Assembly (NCBI GenBank): GCA_021234535.1
Contig: CM037840.1
Location: forward strand, 13,719,415 to 13,783,414
Source: Stichopus chloronotus
Taxonomy: Eukaryota; Echinodermata; Holothuroidea; Aspidochirotida; Stichopodidae
Direction: 5' to 3'
DNA length: 64,000 bases
Position 1 is the first letter of the stretch; the number at the start of each line of letters is the position of its first letter. This document shows, piece by piece, positions 1 to 11,829 of the stretch. The notes under the pieces were generated by a model. It did not search any database. It saw only the letters and a program-made list of their open reading frames with translations, and was not told the origin of the DNA. Position numbers and translations under genes: made by a program.

Positions 1-1
1 G

Positions 2-39
<38 letters not shown>

Positions 40-49
40 GATGATGATG
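1..49. repeat. (GTT)13 (GAT)3 microsatellite
   Basis: The window opens in a trinucleotide run, thirteen GTT units followed by three GAT units. It probably continues upstream of the window. No coding role is seen. Confidence 0.95.
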
Positions 50-228
50 TTTAGGTGCTTGTTCCATTTTGTCAAGTTCGTAGAGACCATGATGCAAATT
101 TTTTAATGCAGCATTTTTTTTTCTTGTGTGCTCTTAGCTAAAAGTTTGAACAAATTTCCTTGAATTCCTTTGGTGGAAAATGTGCTCTTATACCAATGTG
201 CTACTCCCATGGACGTAACCACACTATG

Positions 229-338
<110 letters not shown>

Positions 339-662
339 GGGTGGAGTGGGACTAGCGGTAGCAGGGTGGGGCGGGGGGGGGGGTGGGCTCTATGATAATT
401 TCTTTCCCTGTGTCTTTTTAACAATATGCCTGTACCTGCAAGGAACGTGTATATGTCTTCCCTCATCTTAAAGGGAAATATTGTGTGTTTTACAAACAAA
501 TCATATTTTTAACACGTGATGTCCTAGTAAAATTGCGTTTTCTCGGGTGGAAACTGCCTGGAACACCAACAATGTCCTAATGATCATGATGTTGTGCGTA
601 TCGCTTGAGGCCCCAACTTTCACGGACGGAACTATATGTCTCTCCTTTGTTGTTATTAACAG

Positions 663-747
663 CAAAATACAAAGCCGTCCCCACTCAAGGACTGCACTTT
701 CTCTGATTTGTGGGAAGATGCAAGGCCCAATCCGGGAACAGTCCTTC
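663..747 (+). CDS. putative penultimate exon of an upstream gene (receptor-tail type)
   Basis: An acceptor (TTATTAACAG) precedes 28 open codons plus one base, and a GTGAGA donor follows at 748. The peptide is hydrophilic and includes CTFSDLWEDARPNPGTVL. The phase left by the donor (one base) matches the two bases needed by the next exon at 1087, so the two exons join in frame. This phase match and the two splice sites are the only support. The acceptor lacks a strong pyrimidine tract. The rest of the gene would lie upstream of the window. Confidence 0.4.
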
Positions 748-1086
748 GTGAGAATACTCAATCCACTGACGTGTGCACATACAGTTTGCTCACGAAACTA
801 AAAACGAAATGTGTAAAAATTTGATTGTCTTCAAAATTCCAGATTCTTTATGCATCGGTTTCATGGGTAGAAATCTGGATTAACGTCTCACATGTGGCTA
901 TCGACGTTAACCATTTCATGTTTGTTTTTATTCAGCTAATGCCTTTTTTTTATCTTCCTCATCGAGTAGATAACATTAATTGAAAACGCCGATTTTGCCG
1001 TTTTCCTGGTTTACGATAATGAGTTCTCTCCTTTCTCTGACTCAAGTTCACTTAACTTTTTTATTTATGTTTTGTATGTCTCATAG

Positions 1087-1382
1087 AAAAAGTTTCAACT
1101 GCTGCCAACGGTAGGCGACGAGCGAGGAGAGGATATCCTGCTATGAACTCTAAACTCCCCCCTGAGAAGTCGACCGGCTCGGTTAGATCCAGTGACGTAA
1201 TCAACGACCCGGAAGAAGGCATCCGGTTACAGGACGTCAGCAGAGGCAGTAATGGAAACGTGTACGTGAATCCCAACAATAATTACCACCGACGGCAGGG
1301 CAGCAAAGAACACATTTACGAACAAATACTCCCCGATAAGTCCATGGATATAGAACGGGACCATTCCTCAGAGGAGGGATGA
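1087..1382 (+). CDS. terminal coding exon: hydrophilic tail with YVNP and YEQI motifs
   Basis: Open from the CATAG acceptor at 1086 to a TGA at 1380-1382. It codes about 98 residues, starting with an Arg-rich stretch (GRRRARRG) and then a polar region without hydrophobic segments. Two tyrosine motifs stand out. VYVNP fits the Y-x-N consensus for Grb2-type SH2 domains, and IYEQI fits the Y-E-x-I consensus for Src-type SH2 domains. This looks like the cytoplasmic end of a membrane receptor or adaptor, but no membrane segment or catalytic domain is visible in the window. The family is not recognised. The next gene downstream is a Tie-like ectodomain, so a tandem relative is possible but unproven. 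Confidence 0.55.
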
Positions 1383-4300
1383 GGTCTGTGACGTCATGAG
1401 AAGCAGCGCGTATATCTCCTCTCTCGTTTCCTTTCCAATGAATGTGCCGGGAGAGAAGGGCGCAGCATATCGGGGCCCTGAGACGAGCCATAACGTCAGA
1501 TCATTCCTAGGAAAATGTTAACTTTACTTGGCTCCTCACTTACAGTAACTGTCTTCGCACAACTTCTCTTTTTTTCACGTCCCACTGACCGTGATAAATA
1601 GAACTGTATTTATTCACTATAGATTGTAAACATCTAACGTTGGTCTAATCAGGGTGAACGAACGGGGGAAATGGATGAAGACATCACGGTTTAGGAATAC
1701 ATTCTTTTCGTGGAAGGCTCTTAACAGAGTAGATGTAACTCCCTCCCTCAACCAGCATTTCCCCATCGCTTGCTCCCAGCAGTCTGCAGGCGTCTCAACA
1801 CTTACCGTTTCTACTTATCGGCAAGTTTTTGTGGCGAAAGATTTGGTTTAACCATGGTCTAAATTTTTCAACGATTTTGTTTTATATTTTACGTTAAAGT
1901 TTACTTGTAGAAATTCAAATATCACTTTACATACACAGGAATAAAAAACAAAATGGTGTGGTATCTGTTAAGTAAATGATGACATAGGATATTGCAAAAG
2001 TTGTAAAAACGTAAAATGGTTACATGTTTTGAATTTCTGTCCGTTGCTGAGACATTAAAGCGATATGGTTTTCGTTTGGACATCGGATGCCAGGTTACTC
2101 TCTTGCCCCGTATAGTTGCAATATCTGATTTATGTATGTTTGAAGCGAAGGCTTTGATAATCGTTTGGTGATATTACATTCTAATTTTATTACGGTAAAT
2201 TTTTACCAATGACGTCATAACGGGTGAAATATTCTACTCGTTGTATGTTATTTGTTTATTTATTTATATTTATTATTTATATATAGTTTAGTTTTTTTTA
2301 TTTTTTTCATCTATTCAAAGAAACGTGTAGTAATTGATCCAATATAGTTTCCCATGTGATAACATACCACGCCCGTGTATAGCTTATTTCTATAGAATTT
2401 ACCAAAATTTCGTGGTGATAAACTTCTCCGGCTACAAATTAGCGGGCATTGTTTGCTCCCTGCTGTAACTACGAAAAACACTTCGAACGGATTGGAACAG
2501 TGAGTTGTTAATAACTCCCTAGTTGGACTATTGTCCCCAAAGCTCAACATTATTTTGTATGTTGCACGGATTGTGCTAGATCAGTGTCTGGGTGAAAGAG
2601 AAGTGTTACTGTCTGTGCCATAGAATCGTTGTGAGGGAGCTCTTTCTGTGTTGTGGAATCCCTCTTCTCTCTCTCTCTCTCTCTGTATACGTAGTAACTC
2701 TGTGGCGTGTTCATTCAGATGCAACGTGCATTACCCGCTTAATAGCAGCAAATGAAGGTGGTGCAATTCTAAGGTTAATAAGCCCGTTCGAATGCATGGT
2801 GATATTATGGAGATTCATTTTCTTCAGTTTAGTTCCCTCAATAATTCTCACGGACGTGCATCACAGTTCTGAATACTTTATACGGATTCCATTGCAACCT
2901 TGGGTCGGTTTCCATACGCCAGGCCTAAGTAAACATGATAGTAAAACTTGACAATAGTGCCACCCACTGTGTTACTGGTACACTGTAGGGTGTGTCATCC
3001 AAAAAGAAATATTGTCAGGCAATTACATATGTGTTAAGATATTTGTTTTTATGAGATCCGAAAATACGCCCTCAATTTGTGTACAGTGCACCCTTTAAGT
3101 TCGGGAGATCATTTAGCAGACTGCAAGGAAGCATTCGGTGAAGGTACAATGTAATATCCCTTCCACATATTTTTTCCCGTAAAAGATCACAAACATTTCT
3201 GGACGGGGCAAAATATGATCCTGTCGCTGTGTCATAATATTTTGCGTCCTACCTTTGATATTGAGAACAGATTTTAATTTTCGTCTTTTATTGCGATACT
3301 TGATCAAATCCTGCCAAAGTCTTACGTTTCTATTTTTACTATCAATAAATATCACGGGTGGGTCACAATAAACGGAGCCATTAAGACGAGCTGCAAAATG
3401 TTGAGAACTATAGGACGTCGAATAAACTGATGAAGAAATGTGTCAAACTACATCGGCAGTATAGTATCTGACGAGTGAAATTACTTTCGTTGATTGTTAA
3501 ACTGATCTGGGGAATAAAAGCCTATTGTTGATCCGGTGGAAACTTCGAAGAAATGGGAATTCTCACTCAAATTTTGACAGCCATTTTGGTTTGGTCGCCC
3601 AGGTTAATTCGTTTAGGCAGTTTTTGAGACCATTGTTTATATCATCCAAATCGGTCTAAAAGGTTCATGTGTAAATTTGTGATTTGAATACGTTTTCCTC
3701 GACGATTATTTTTTTATGTATTTTTTTCTTGTTTTCTTTATCAATCGATTCGGCTTTCATATCGTTCGTTGAACTTTACCTATTGTTTATATGCAAAGGA
3801 ATTTTAAAAAGAAAGAAAGAAAAGAAAGCACAAGTTAAGGTTCTAAGCACGTATGGGTGCTCGTATTGTAACGATCAAAAACAACGAAAAGTGTAAATAT
3901 TATAAGACTTATATTAAAAACAATTTATTGTGAATATCTGTTAAAATACACAACTGTGTCGCACGTGTCTCATTCCGAGTATGTTTTTTTCAAAGGTCTA
4001 AAAAACACGTGACTACAAAGAGTCAGCCTCCCATCCAGCTCTGATGACTGAGGGGGGGAGCTAAAATAGCTCTAAGATCATCGTGAATCGTATTTCCGGT
4101 CTATTATCTGATTATTTATAGTACACCAAAACCTCTTACAAATAAATGTACTTTCGTATGTTTTCAAATAATTGCGTCAAACTATAATTCGGGGACATGT
4201 GTCCCTCATACCCCCACCCCCTACCCCCACGTGGCCTCACCATTGTCAATTGTACACAGGAAGGGTGACAATTCCACATAATGTTAGTATTAGCCATAAT

Positions 4301-7300
4301 GAGTTTTGACTGTGTTTCGCACAAGATGCACTTTGCTTTCAGATTGGTCAAACTCTTAAGCTATTTTGTGAGGGAAGAATTGATTGGTCCTAGCATTCTA
4401 TGCTGCCGTTGTGGTCCTGCAGTAATATGAGATTTAAACCCTTTCCATCGATACAAGCCGAAGTCCTACTATTCGTATACTGAAATCTTTGTGGGGTTCG
4501 TTTAACGGTCAAATCGTCCTGGGGTTTTTGTGCGGTCTTCCATAAATACTTAAACAAGACAACTTTCATGCCACTACACAGGTTATACAAATGCCTTCCA
4601 GTGACCGATTAATAAATATCTCCGAAAATTTTAAAGAAGGTCACAAGTGACCCTGCAGGTGCATCATTTGCTCTAACTTCTGTATGGTTTCCAAAACTAT
4701 GAAATATCTCTATTCTAGGATTGTCACTATGATCACGTTGTATTTAAAAGCACTGTGGGATGATTTCATATTTCCCGTGACTTTCCAGGTAATCAGAAGA
4801 CAAAGTTACACATACTTGGTACACTGTTGTTGCTTTTCATTGGTCCGTTTATCCGTTTTTTTTCTCCAAAACTTTCAGTCCTACGTAATAATGAGATAAT
4901 TAATATGTTAATACGGAAGAAAATATTGATAATCTAACCAAATATATCAGTTGGCAGAGATTGGAAGGTCAAAAAACGTAGAGAGTCATACGACAGAAGA
5001 TAAAGCAAAACTGATTCTAATGACACTGCGTGATACAAACTACCACAAGCGAAGAAACATTATTCCTGACGAGACTAAACAAAGAACAGGCCCATATTTT
5101 ACAAAGTAACGGTATTTCATGTTGGAACTGTGCCTCCACAAATGTTCGTGTTACGAAAGTCATCACTAAGGCGTGGTGTTTATGACACAGTTTCTTACCG
5201 TGTATTGCACATTAATTTCTTTCTCTTAATTAGTGACTTTTGCATTTTTGAGTCATATTGTCTTTTCCTTAGGTCACATGACCAGGTGTAGATTACTGGG
5301 CGCGCAGTCGCATTGGTTTCAAATTCGACTTTTGTTACCAATATTGGAGATGTTTAAATCATTTCTTCTGTCAGAATTTTCTTATATCGCCAGAAATCAC
5401 CCCCCCCCCCCATCCACGTTTATTCATATCAATTCATCTTTTCTTCAGAACCTCTCCCTTCATTAACAAAGCCACTATTATATTAGGTATTCCAGTATAT
5501 ATTCGCTCTCTAATTGACTGCAAAGAAGTGCAACCTACCGAAAAGCTCTCTCAAACAATGAATTTAATTTGTGAAAAGTACGTCATTATTTACATAAAAC
5601 AATGGCTTCATTCTTTCCCTTCCTCTACCTACAATGTGTAATTTCTGCAAACTGGAGGGTCCGGATTCGTCAATGCTATAATGATTGGGAAACAGTTCTT
5701 TGATAAAGTTGTCTCGAAGGTGTGTTATATAAAACTAGCGAAAAAAAGTCCATGCCGCATAGTCTAGTATAGAGTTCAATCACAAATCCAATGTCAGCTG
5801 CTCCGATAAATATATTGATCACATGTATACTTATCGATCGCCATCAAAGGTTTGAAACTTTCATTTTCATAATGACTGATCTATCACTGATCTGTCCCCA
5901 ACATTTTTCTGTTTCTGAATGGAACGGATTAATATTAATGGAGCAATGAACCAATCCCTGGCGAGATGAAATAATAGTATGTTTATTTATTAGGAACACA
6001 ATCCTATGTGCATACGTGTACACAAAGGCGCTATTATACGAGGGGGAAAATACACGGAAGAGCGACAAAACTGTAAAACGTAATTGTTAAGATATATGAC
6101 ATAAAAACATTAAAATAGTTGCCCAAATGATAATGGTACACATATTCATATATCGCTTTCCATATACATTAAAAAGCCGTTCGCAAAATGAAGAGGAGAG
6201 AAAACTCAAGTTACGAATGAAAGTGCTAAAGACTTCATACAAAAAAACTTGAAACTCAATCAACTAACAGACACGTCATAAGAACAGAGCTTTCACAAAT
6301 GAAAAAGAAAAACAAACAACAAAAAGATAAAAATGAATGACACATGATTCAAACTAAAACAATGAAATAAACGCTTGATTATAAAAAAAAATAGTTTAAC
6401 ATTGCACTTTAAAAGAAAGACGGTGGAGCCACACCATCATATGCGTTTAACCTCAGGCTCAGCCTGTTTCTAAGTAGAGGGAGGGGGTTGGTGCTGTAGT
6501 TCTACAGAGCTCTGTCTCTACACAAGACCCTGCTCCCACCCCAAAAAATGGGGTTTTAATGTGGGAAATTTAAAGCTAAGCAACATAACCTTGAACTAAG
6601 TACAGTAAGTCACGGGAAGCCAAACCAGCCCGATAAGAATATGGATTACATGGTCAGAATTCCTAGCTTTGATAATAACAAGGGCTGTAGAATTTGGAAC
6701 ATGGATTAACGATTTACTCTAGAAAGCAGATAATCGTCCAAAAAAGCAGATCCTACTCATCTAATCCGGATGTGAATAACTCATATACAAACGTTCCAGC
6801 CTCAGAGCGACCGGAATACCAAGAAAATCTTTTGATTTAAATAGCAGAGAGCCTAAGGTACGACATCTTCCAAACCTATCCTGATCTTTTTTTGAAAGTC
6901 TTAATGAGTTTTATTTTCGCAAAAGTAGCTTTCGAGATTTAAATCCTGATGAGATATTCATAATGACACTGTGGGAAAAATTTCCCCGGCAACTTTTCCG
7001 CTAATACCTTACAAATGAAATGGCCTTACCTTACCGTTGCCAATCCCCCAGCTTTAACCCCCGCCCCCCTCATCACACACACGTTCCCACAGGGAATGCA
7101 CAGTATATATACGTTTACAATATCTGCATCAAAGTCACTTAGGAAGCAGACCGCAAACAAACCCATAGCGTTACGCATAAAGCTCTTGGCGCATGCCCAC
7201 ACATCAACACACAGTCCATCGAAAGGCTATACTTAAGATAGAATTATCATTCCACAATAAGAAAATGGCCGAACGCTGGAGGGTCACGTGCTGAGGGACT

Positions 7301-9858
7301 TTAATATTATGGTGAGTATAAGTTTGTGCACCCTGTTTTTTGACTGGTTTACTAGATGTACAAAAGATAATAATTTTACCTCAGTCGTGCGAAATGAGGG
7401 ATAATTACAAGGCAACAGAAAATTTCTGCGTTTGAGGGGCAAATCACTCGACAGTTACTCTGCAACAACTGAAGAAATGTCTCGGTCTGCGGTACAGTAC
7501 TGTACAGTGTACGTTGCCCGACGTGTGAGTAGTTTGTTCGAGCTATTGATGTTTAATTCTTAAGCGTGAAGGTATGAAACTATTACGCGTACCATACCAA
7601 GTCGTTCCCCGTCACGTGACCTTCCATTCAAACAGTTTGACTCCGTTTTGTCCATTGGCTCACAACTATTATGATTCCGATTTCTACGATCCTGCCACGA
7701 TAATAAAACTAAACTTACCACAGGGTATGGTAGAGACATATTACCCCCCCCCCCCCCTTCCCACAAAAATCTAGATACGGTTTCCTTCCTTTTTCACAAA
7801 AGTTTGTTGATTTTATATTACACACGTCTTTTAGATGTTTTCACACTATTTTTGAAGTCATTTATTCTACCCCCACTCCACTGTAAGAGTGTTAAGCTGG
7901 CTCTGGGCGGACTGAGCAAGAGTTAGCAAAATTCCTGTGACTTTTAACTGATAAATAGTGCGGTAATTTCTGCGATTTATTTTCGTGGCTCTGTTGCTGT
8001 TGCTGAGAAAGGTACAAATTTATGCACATGTGATCATTATAACCAATTATTTTAAGCTCACTTGATGTAGTGTTTTCGAATAATATGTTTCACAGACACG
8101 AGGTAGCCCCAAGGATAACGAGACTCACTACTTCCTGCCCCCCCCCCCCCCCCCATCCTCTCCCACACACAAACATTACACGAACACACCTCGCCATCGC
8201 ATCCCAACTAAGTTTATACCATCCAATTTTGTGGGACTTGGTTATCGAAAATGGTCGAATGGAGACTACTGGAGAATATGCAGGTTGTTAAAATTCTTGC
8301 GTGAATTCCAAACTCCGGATTAGGGTCAGCTTAGGATTAGAGCCACCACAAAAATCTATGGCTGTGTCTGCCTGCGGTGGTACCTAAACGCCTGGCAATG
8401 AAAGGCTATGAATTCAAGATGTAACGACTAACCCATGTTGGGGAATGTCGTATCAGATAGCTTACCAGGACTGCGCAAAGGACAACATTCAGTCAAAGAT
8501 ATTACCTGGAACACCGTTAAAAGTTGTTTTTCTCCCAGAGGTATTTCTCCATCGGCGAGCAGTCCTTAACTTGATGATTCAGTGGATGGAAATACGATAT
8601 CTACGTATTTTCGTCGGTGTTATTTAAAAGGTAAGGTCGTAATGCAGCGTCGTTACATTATATTCAGTGGGAGAGGGCAGATAGTCTGTCGATAGATTTT
8701 ACTTTTTGGCTAAATGATGACTGTCCTCGAGTGTGTCTATTTTTTTCTTTTTTAATATTTTTATGTTGCTAGCACGACCGGATGAAGATTACGTCCAAAG
8801 TTTCTCCTCTGGCTCTGTTTTTCTACACTGATGGGGTAAAGGTGCTCAGTTTCTGTTGGCACTGAAAGTCATGAGTGTGTTGTTCCTCTTTCTTGCATTT
8901 TTTTTTTTTTTTTTTGGTGCCAAGGGTTCAGGCTTCACACCTGAATTACTCCTTGTTTAAAGAGGATAAATATTCATTGATAAAAACGTATTGTGTCTGC
9001 CGTTCAATTTAAAACCAACCGTTCTATCGATTTCACTTGAATATTTTAACAAATAAATAAAAGTAACTGCATGCCAACATTGATTCATATACCATTCCTT
9101 TGTTATTAATCTACAGAGTATGATCATTTTCCTTTAGCTGATCTAGTAGCAAATGTTGTCTAGCCATCAAAATACTGATTTTTAATGTTTTTGGTCGTCT
9201 AGATTCAATATGTAATCGCCATGGCTACCAAAGTGACAGGGATTGTCGCGCGTTGTTTGTGACATGAAATTTTGAACTTTTTACTTAAATATCATCATCA
9301 ACTTGTACCATCATTTAAATTAATTTCTGATTCTCCTTTCCTTTTTATTTTTTGTTGTTATTATTTTATGGTCCTTGAAGACTATGTCAATTTGCGCTTT
9401 AAGTTATTATAGTCAATGTCACTATAAAAGTATATGGAGTACATCCCCACCCCCACCCCCTTCTCCACCCCCCTCCACCCCTCCCCTCCCTCTTACTTTC
9501 TATTAGTCAAATACACTAATGTGGGCCGTTTTATGTGACGCACTAAACGATTGACTGTTAAAAATATCACAGACACTGTGGACGGTGTTAAATTTTTGAG
9601 AGGATTTGTCGTTGTAAACAGTGCCCGTTAATTACTACCACTCGCAAACCTGATATTGGCTGTCAAGTTTCTAGTATAGTTGAAAACATGCCGAACCACT
9701 GTCGACAGCAATCACAAGAAAGACATCACGTAGGCCAATTCCTTGCCGTTGTTATTGACCATACATTTCATCTCGTATAGTTTTCAAAAATGTGAATAAT
9801 CAGGATGAAAAGGTCCTTTTTTTTCTTCTCACCTTTTTTCTTTCTGTCACACATGCAG
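1383..9858. other. long non-coding stretch between the tail exon and the Tie-like gene
   Basis: About 8.5 kb with no convincing exon. It holds the 3' UTR of the upstream gene, AT-rich DNA, C homopolymers (5400-5411, 7744-7757, 8138-8154), a C-rich patch around 9440-9490 and a palindrome GTACAGTACTGTAC at 7492-7505. Open frames here are short and unlike coding sequence. Because the first coding exon of the next gene starts at a splice acceptor (9858), one or more 5' UTR exons must lie in this region or nearby. I could not locate them. Confidence 0.6.
1940..1945 (+). promoter_or_regulatory. candidate polyadenylation signal AATAAA
   Basis: First canonical AATAAA after the stop codon at 1382. 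It would give a 3' UTR of about 580 bases for the upstream gene. No other support. Confidence 0.35.
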
Positions 9859-9872
9859 TTCGTGACATCGCT

Positions 9873-11829
9873 ATGTCTTCATTTTCCGAATGTTTCCACA
9901 TCGTGATTGCGATGTTACTGACGTCATCACATTTCGTCGCTAGTCAAGGTCGTCGGTCTTCACCGTGTGGTGAATTAAAACCGACATGGGATATCGATTG
10001 GCACAGTCAACCAGACGGACATTCTACGAACCAGGACAGTCAGCGAAATGCCGCCAATCACGTTGCTGACGTCATGGAATTCTTAGGTTTCGCATGGAAC
10101 GCGAACTCTTGGCTGGAAGTACTCGGCGTAGCCTGTATCCAATATGGTCCGTTGATAACTAGAGTAAATATATCCCATCGAGGGGCGGTCATGGTGTATA
10201 ATCACTGTGACAACATCTTGTATTCTCTACAAAATGGTGAAAAATGGGATTTTGGTGAATGTTGTAGAGACGAATTTGAAGGACTGTTTCATCAAAGTCA
10301 CGTCGTTGACCTGTCTTCAAATATCTGGGCGATACTTGGCAATTGTGAGATCCAGGGCATGAGATGTCCTCGATACGAATGCGGAATGGAGAATTTAGCC
10401 ACTGAGATATTTGAATGTTTCTCGAAGAAGAACCAAAGTGAATCTTTGATTCTTTCCCTGGTTGAGAGGTGGTCACCTTTATTTCTTAACGTGATGGATT
10501 TATTTGGCCCCTCGTTGTTATCCGCAGACAGGTTCGCCCTTTGTTCAACGTTACGGCTGTTAAGCGGTATGACACTCAATAAATTCATTAACGAAATTAA
10601 AAATATATTGGCTTATTTTCTAGCCGAATTGTTGGAATATCTTAAGTTAACCAACTTTTGTTACGACATGCAGCCTAGCGAATATGACCACGTGATAAAT
10701 TTAACGTTAGGATTGTACTATCCCAACGGTAGGATGGACCTCTGTGACGACCTATCTGCTGCATACACTGGAAAAGATTTTCACACTCTGTCACTATTTT
10801 TTCTAGATAATCTATTAAACGCGGTTGACGACAAAAAGTTTTGTCCCTTGATGTTATCTGCAGTGGACTTATTTGGAGGTCTTCGAATAGATGCTAGTTT
10901 ATGTGACACGTTGACCAGTTACTTTTCGTGTCAGTGTGAAGGTGAGGTTGAAAATGGCAGGACTTTTGGAGCATCCGCATTTTTCGAAGGAGCATTCAAA
11001 TCAATGTCAGTCCTAGACGTTTCTCACTTGCTTTGTCAATATCTCACCGTTACCAGCTTTGGTCCGTCTCTAGAATATGCGCAAGTGGTATGTTATCAAA
11101 TCCGCGAAATAACCAATCCTTACGACCTTGAAACGAAATGTCTCAAAACTTTCTTCAGTTCCGACAATTTTACCCCCAAGGAAGACAACGTTACGACGAT
11201 CAGATATGGAGGGAGAAACTCTTTGATTAGACCATTAACGGTTACCCATCAAATTGCAATAGCCTTCAATGCTGTGACGAAAGTTTTCAACCTAACCACC
11301 CTCTCCGGTCCTTCCGTATGTGAAAATTTGGGGGACTATTTTAATTCACGCGGACGCAGTCTGGGATCGTTGGTCGGAAATGTTCTTGACGTGTTTCTAG
11401 GCGAATTACTCCATGCCTTCGTGAACGTATGTGGTGACTTTCATAACAATGTTTGTGAGACTGTATTCCCAGGAGTGGCGTGTCGGGATTTGCCTGACAG
11501 AGAAACCCGGATCTTGAAAACGGTCACTGAACACATCATACCTAGCTTAATCGGATACGATACGATGGACGATGCTTGTTCGGATATCATTCAGAGCGTA
11601 AAATCTCACGGTGTCGTCGAAAGTCAAATCATTGCAAATTTACGTGAGAATATCATCGAAAACTTTCAATCGACCGAAGAATGTCTTGGTCTGATAAGCT
11701 CTGCTCAACCGCTGTTAACAACGTTCGGTTTACAAGATTTGGATGGTTTTCTGAATGCCACTACAGCGTTTGAAACTTCCCAATTACTTTGCGAAACTCT
11801 GACCTTTTTCATGCAACCTTCATGTTACG
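9873..11829 (+). CDS. exon 1 (coding) of Tie-like gene: signal peptide and large Cys-rich region
   Basis: A single 1957-nt coding exon. After a signal peptide (MSSFSECFHIVIAMLLTSSH and on to about residue 26) come about 620 residues rich in Cys, Leu and Phe with several N-glycosylation sequons. A short motif of the form hydrophobic-Cys-x-x-Leu recurs near residues 221 (ALCSTL), 289 (DLCDDL), 342 (SLCDTL), 386 (LLCQYL), 482 (SVCENL), 567 (DACSDI) and 638 (LLCETL). It is often followed by aromatic-rich, probably helical segments. The whole looks like diverged repeats of a disulfide-stabilised helical module. I do not recognise a named family. It ends at a GTGAGT donor after the codons for PSCY. 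Read-through would reach a stop at 11895-11897. Confidence 0.75.

Noticed and set aside
10189..10588. Minus-strand open frames of about 95 codons
   Set aside because: They lie antisense to the Cys-rich exon of the Tie-like gene, with no start context, domain or splice support.
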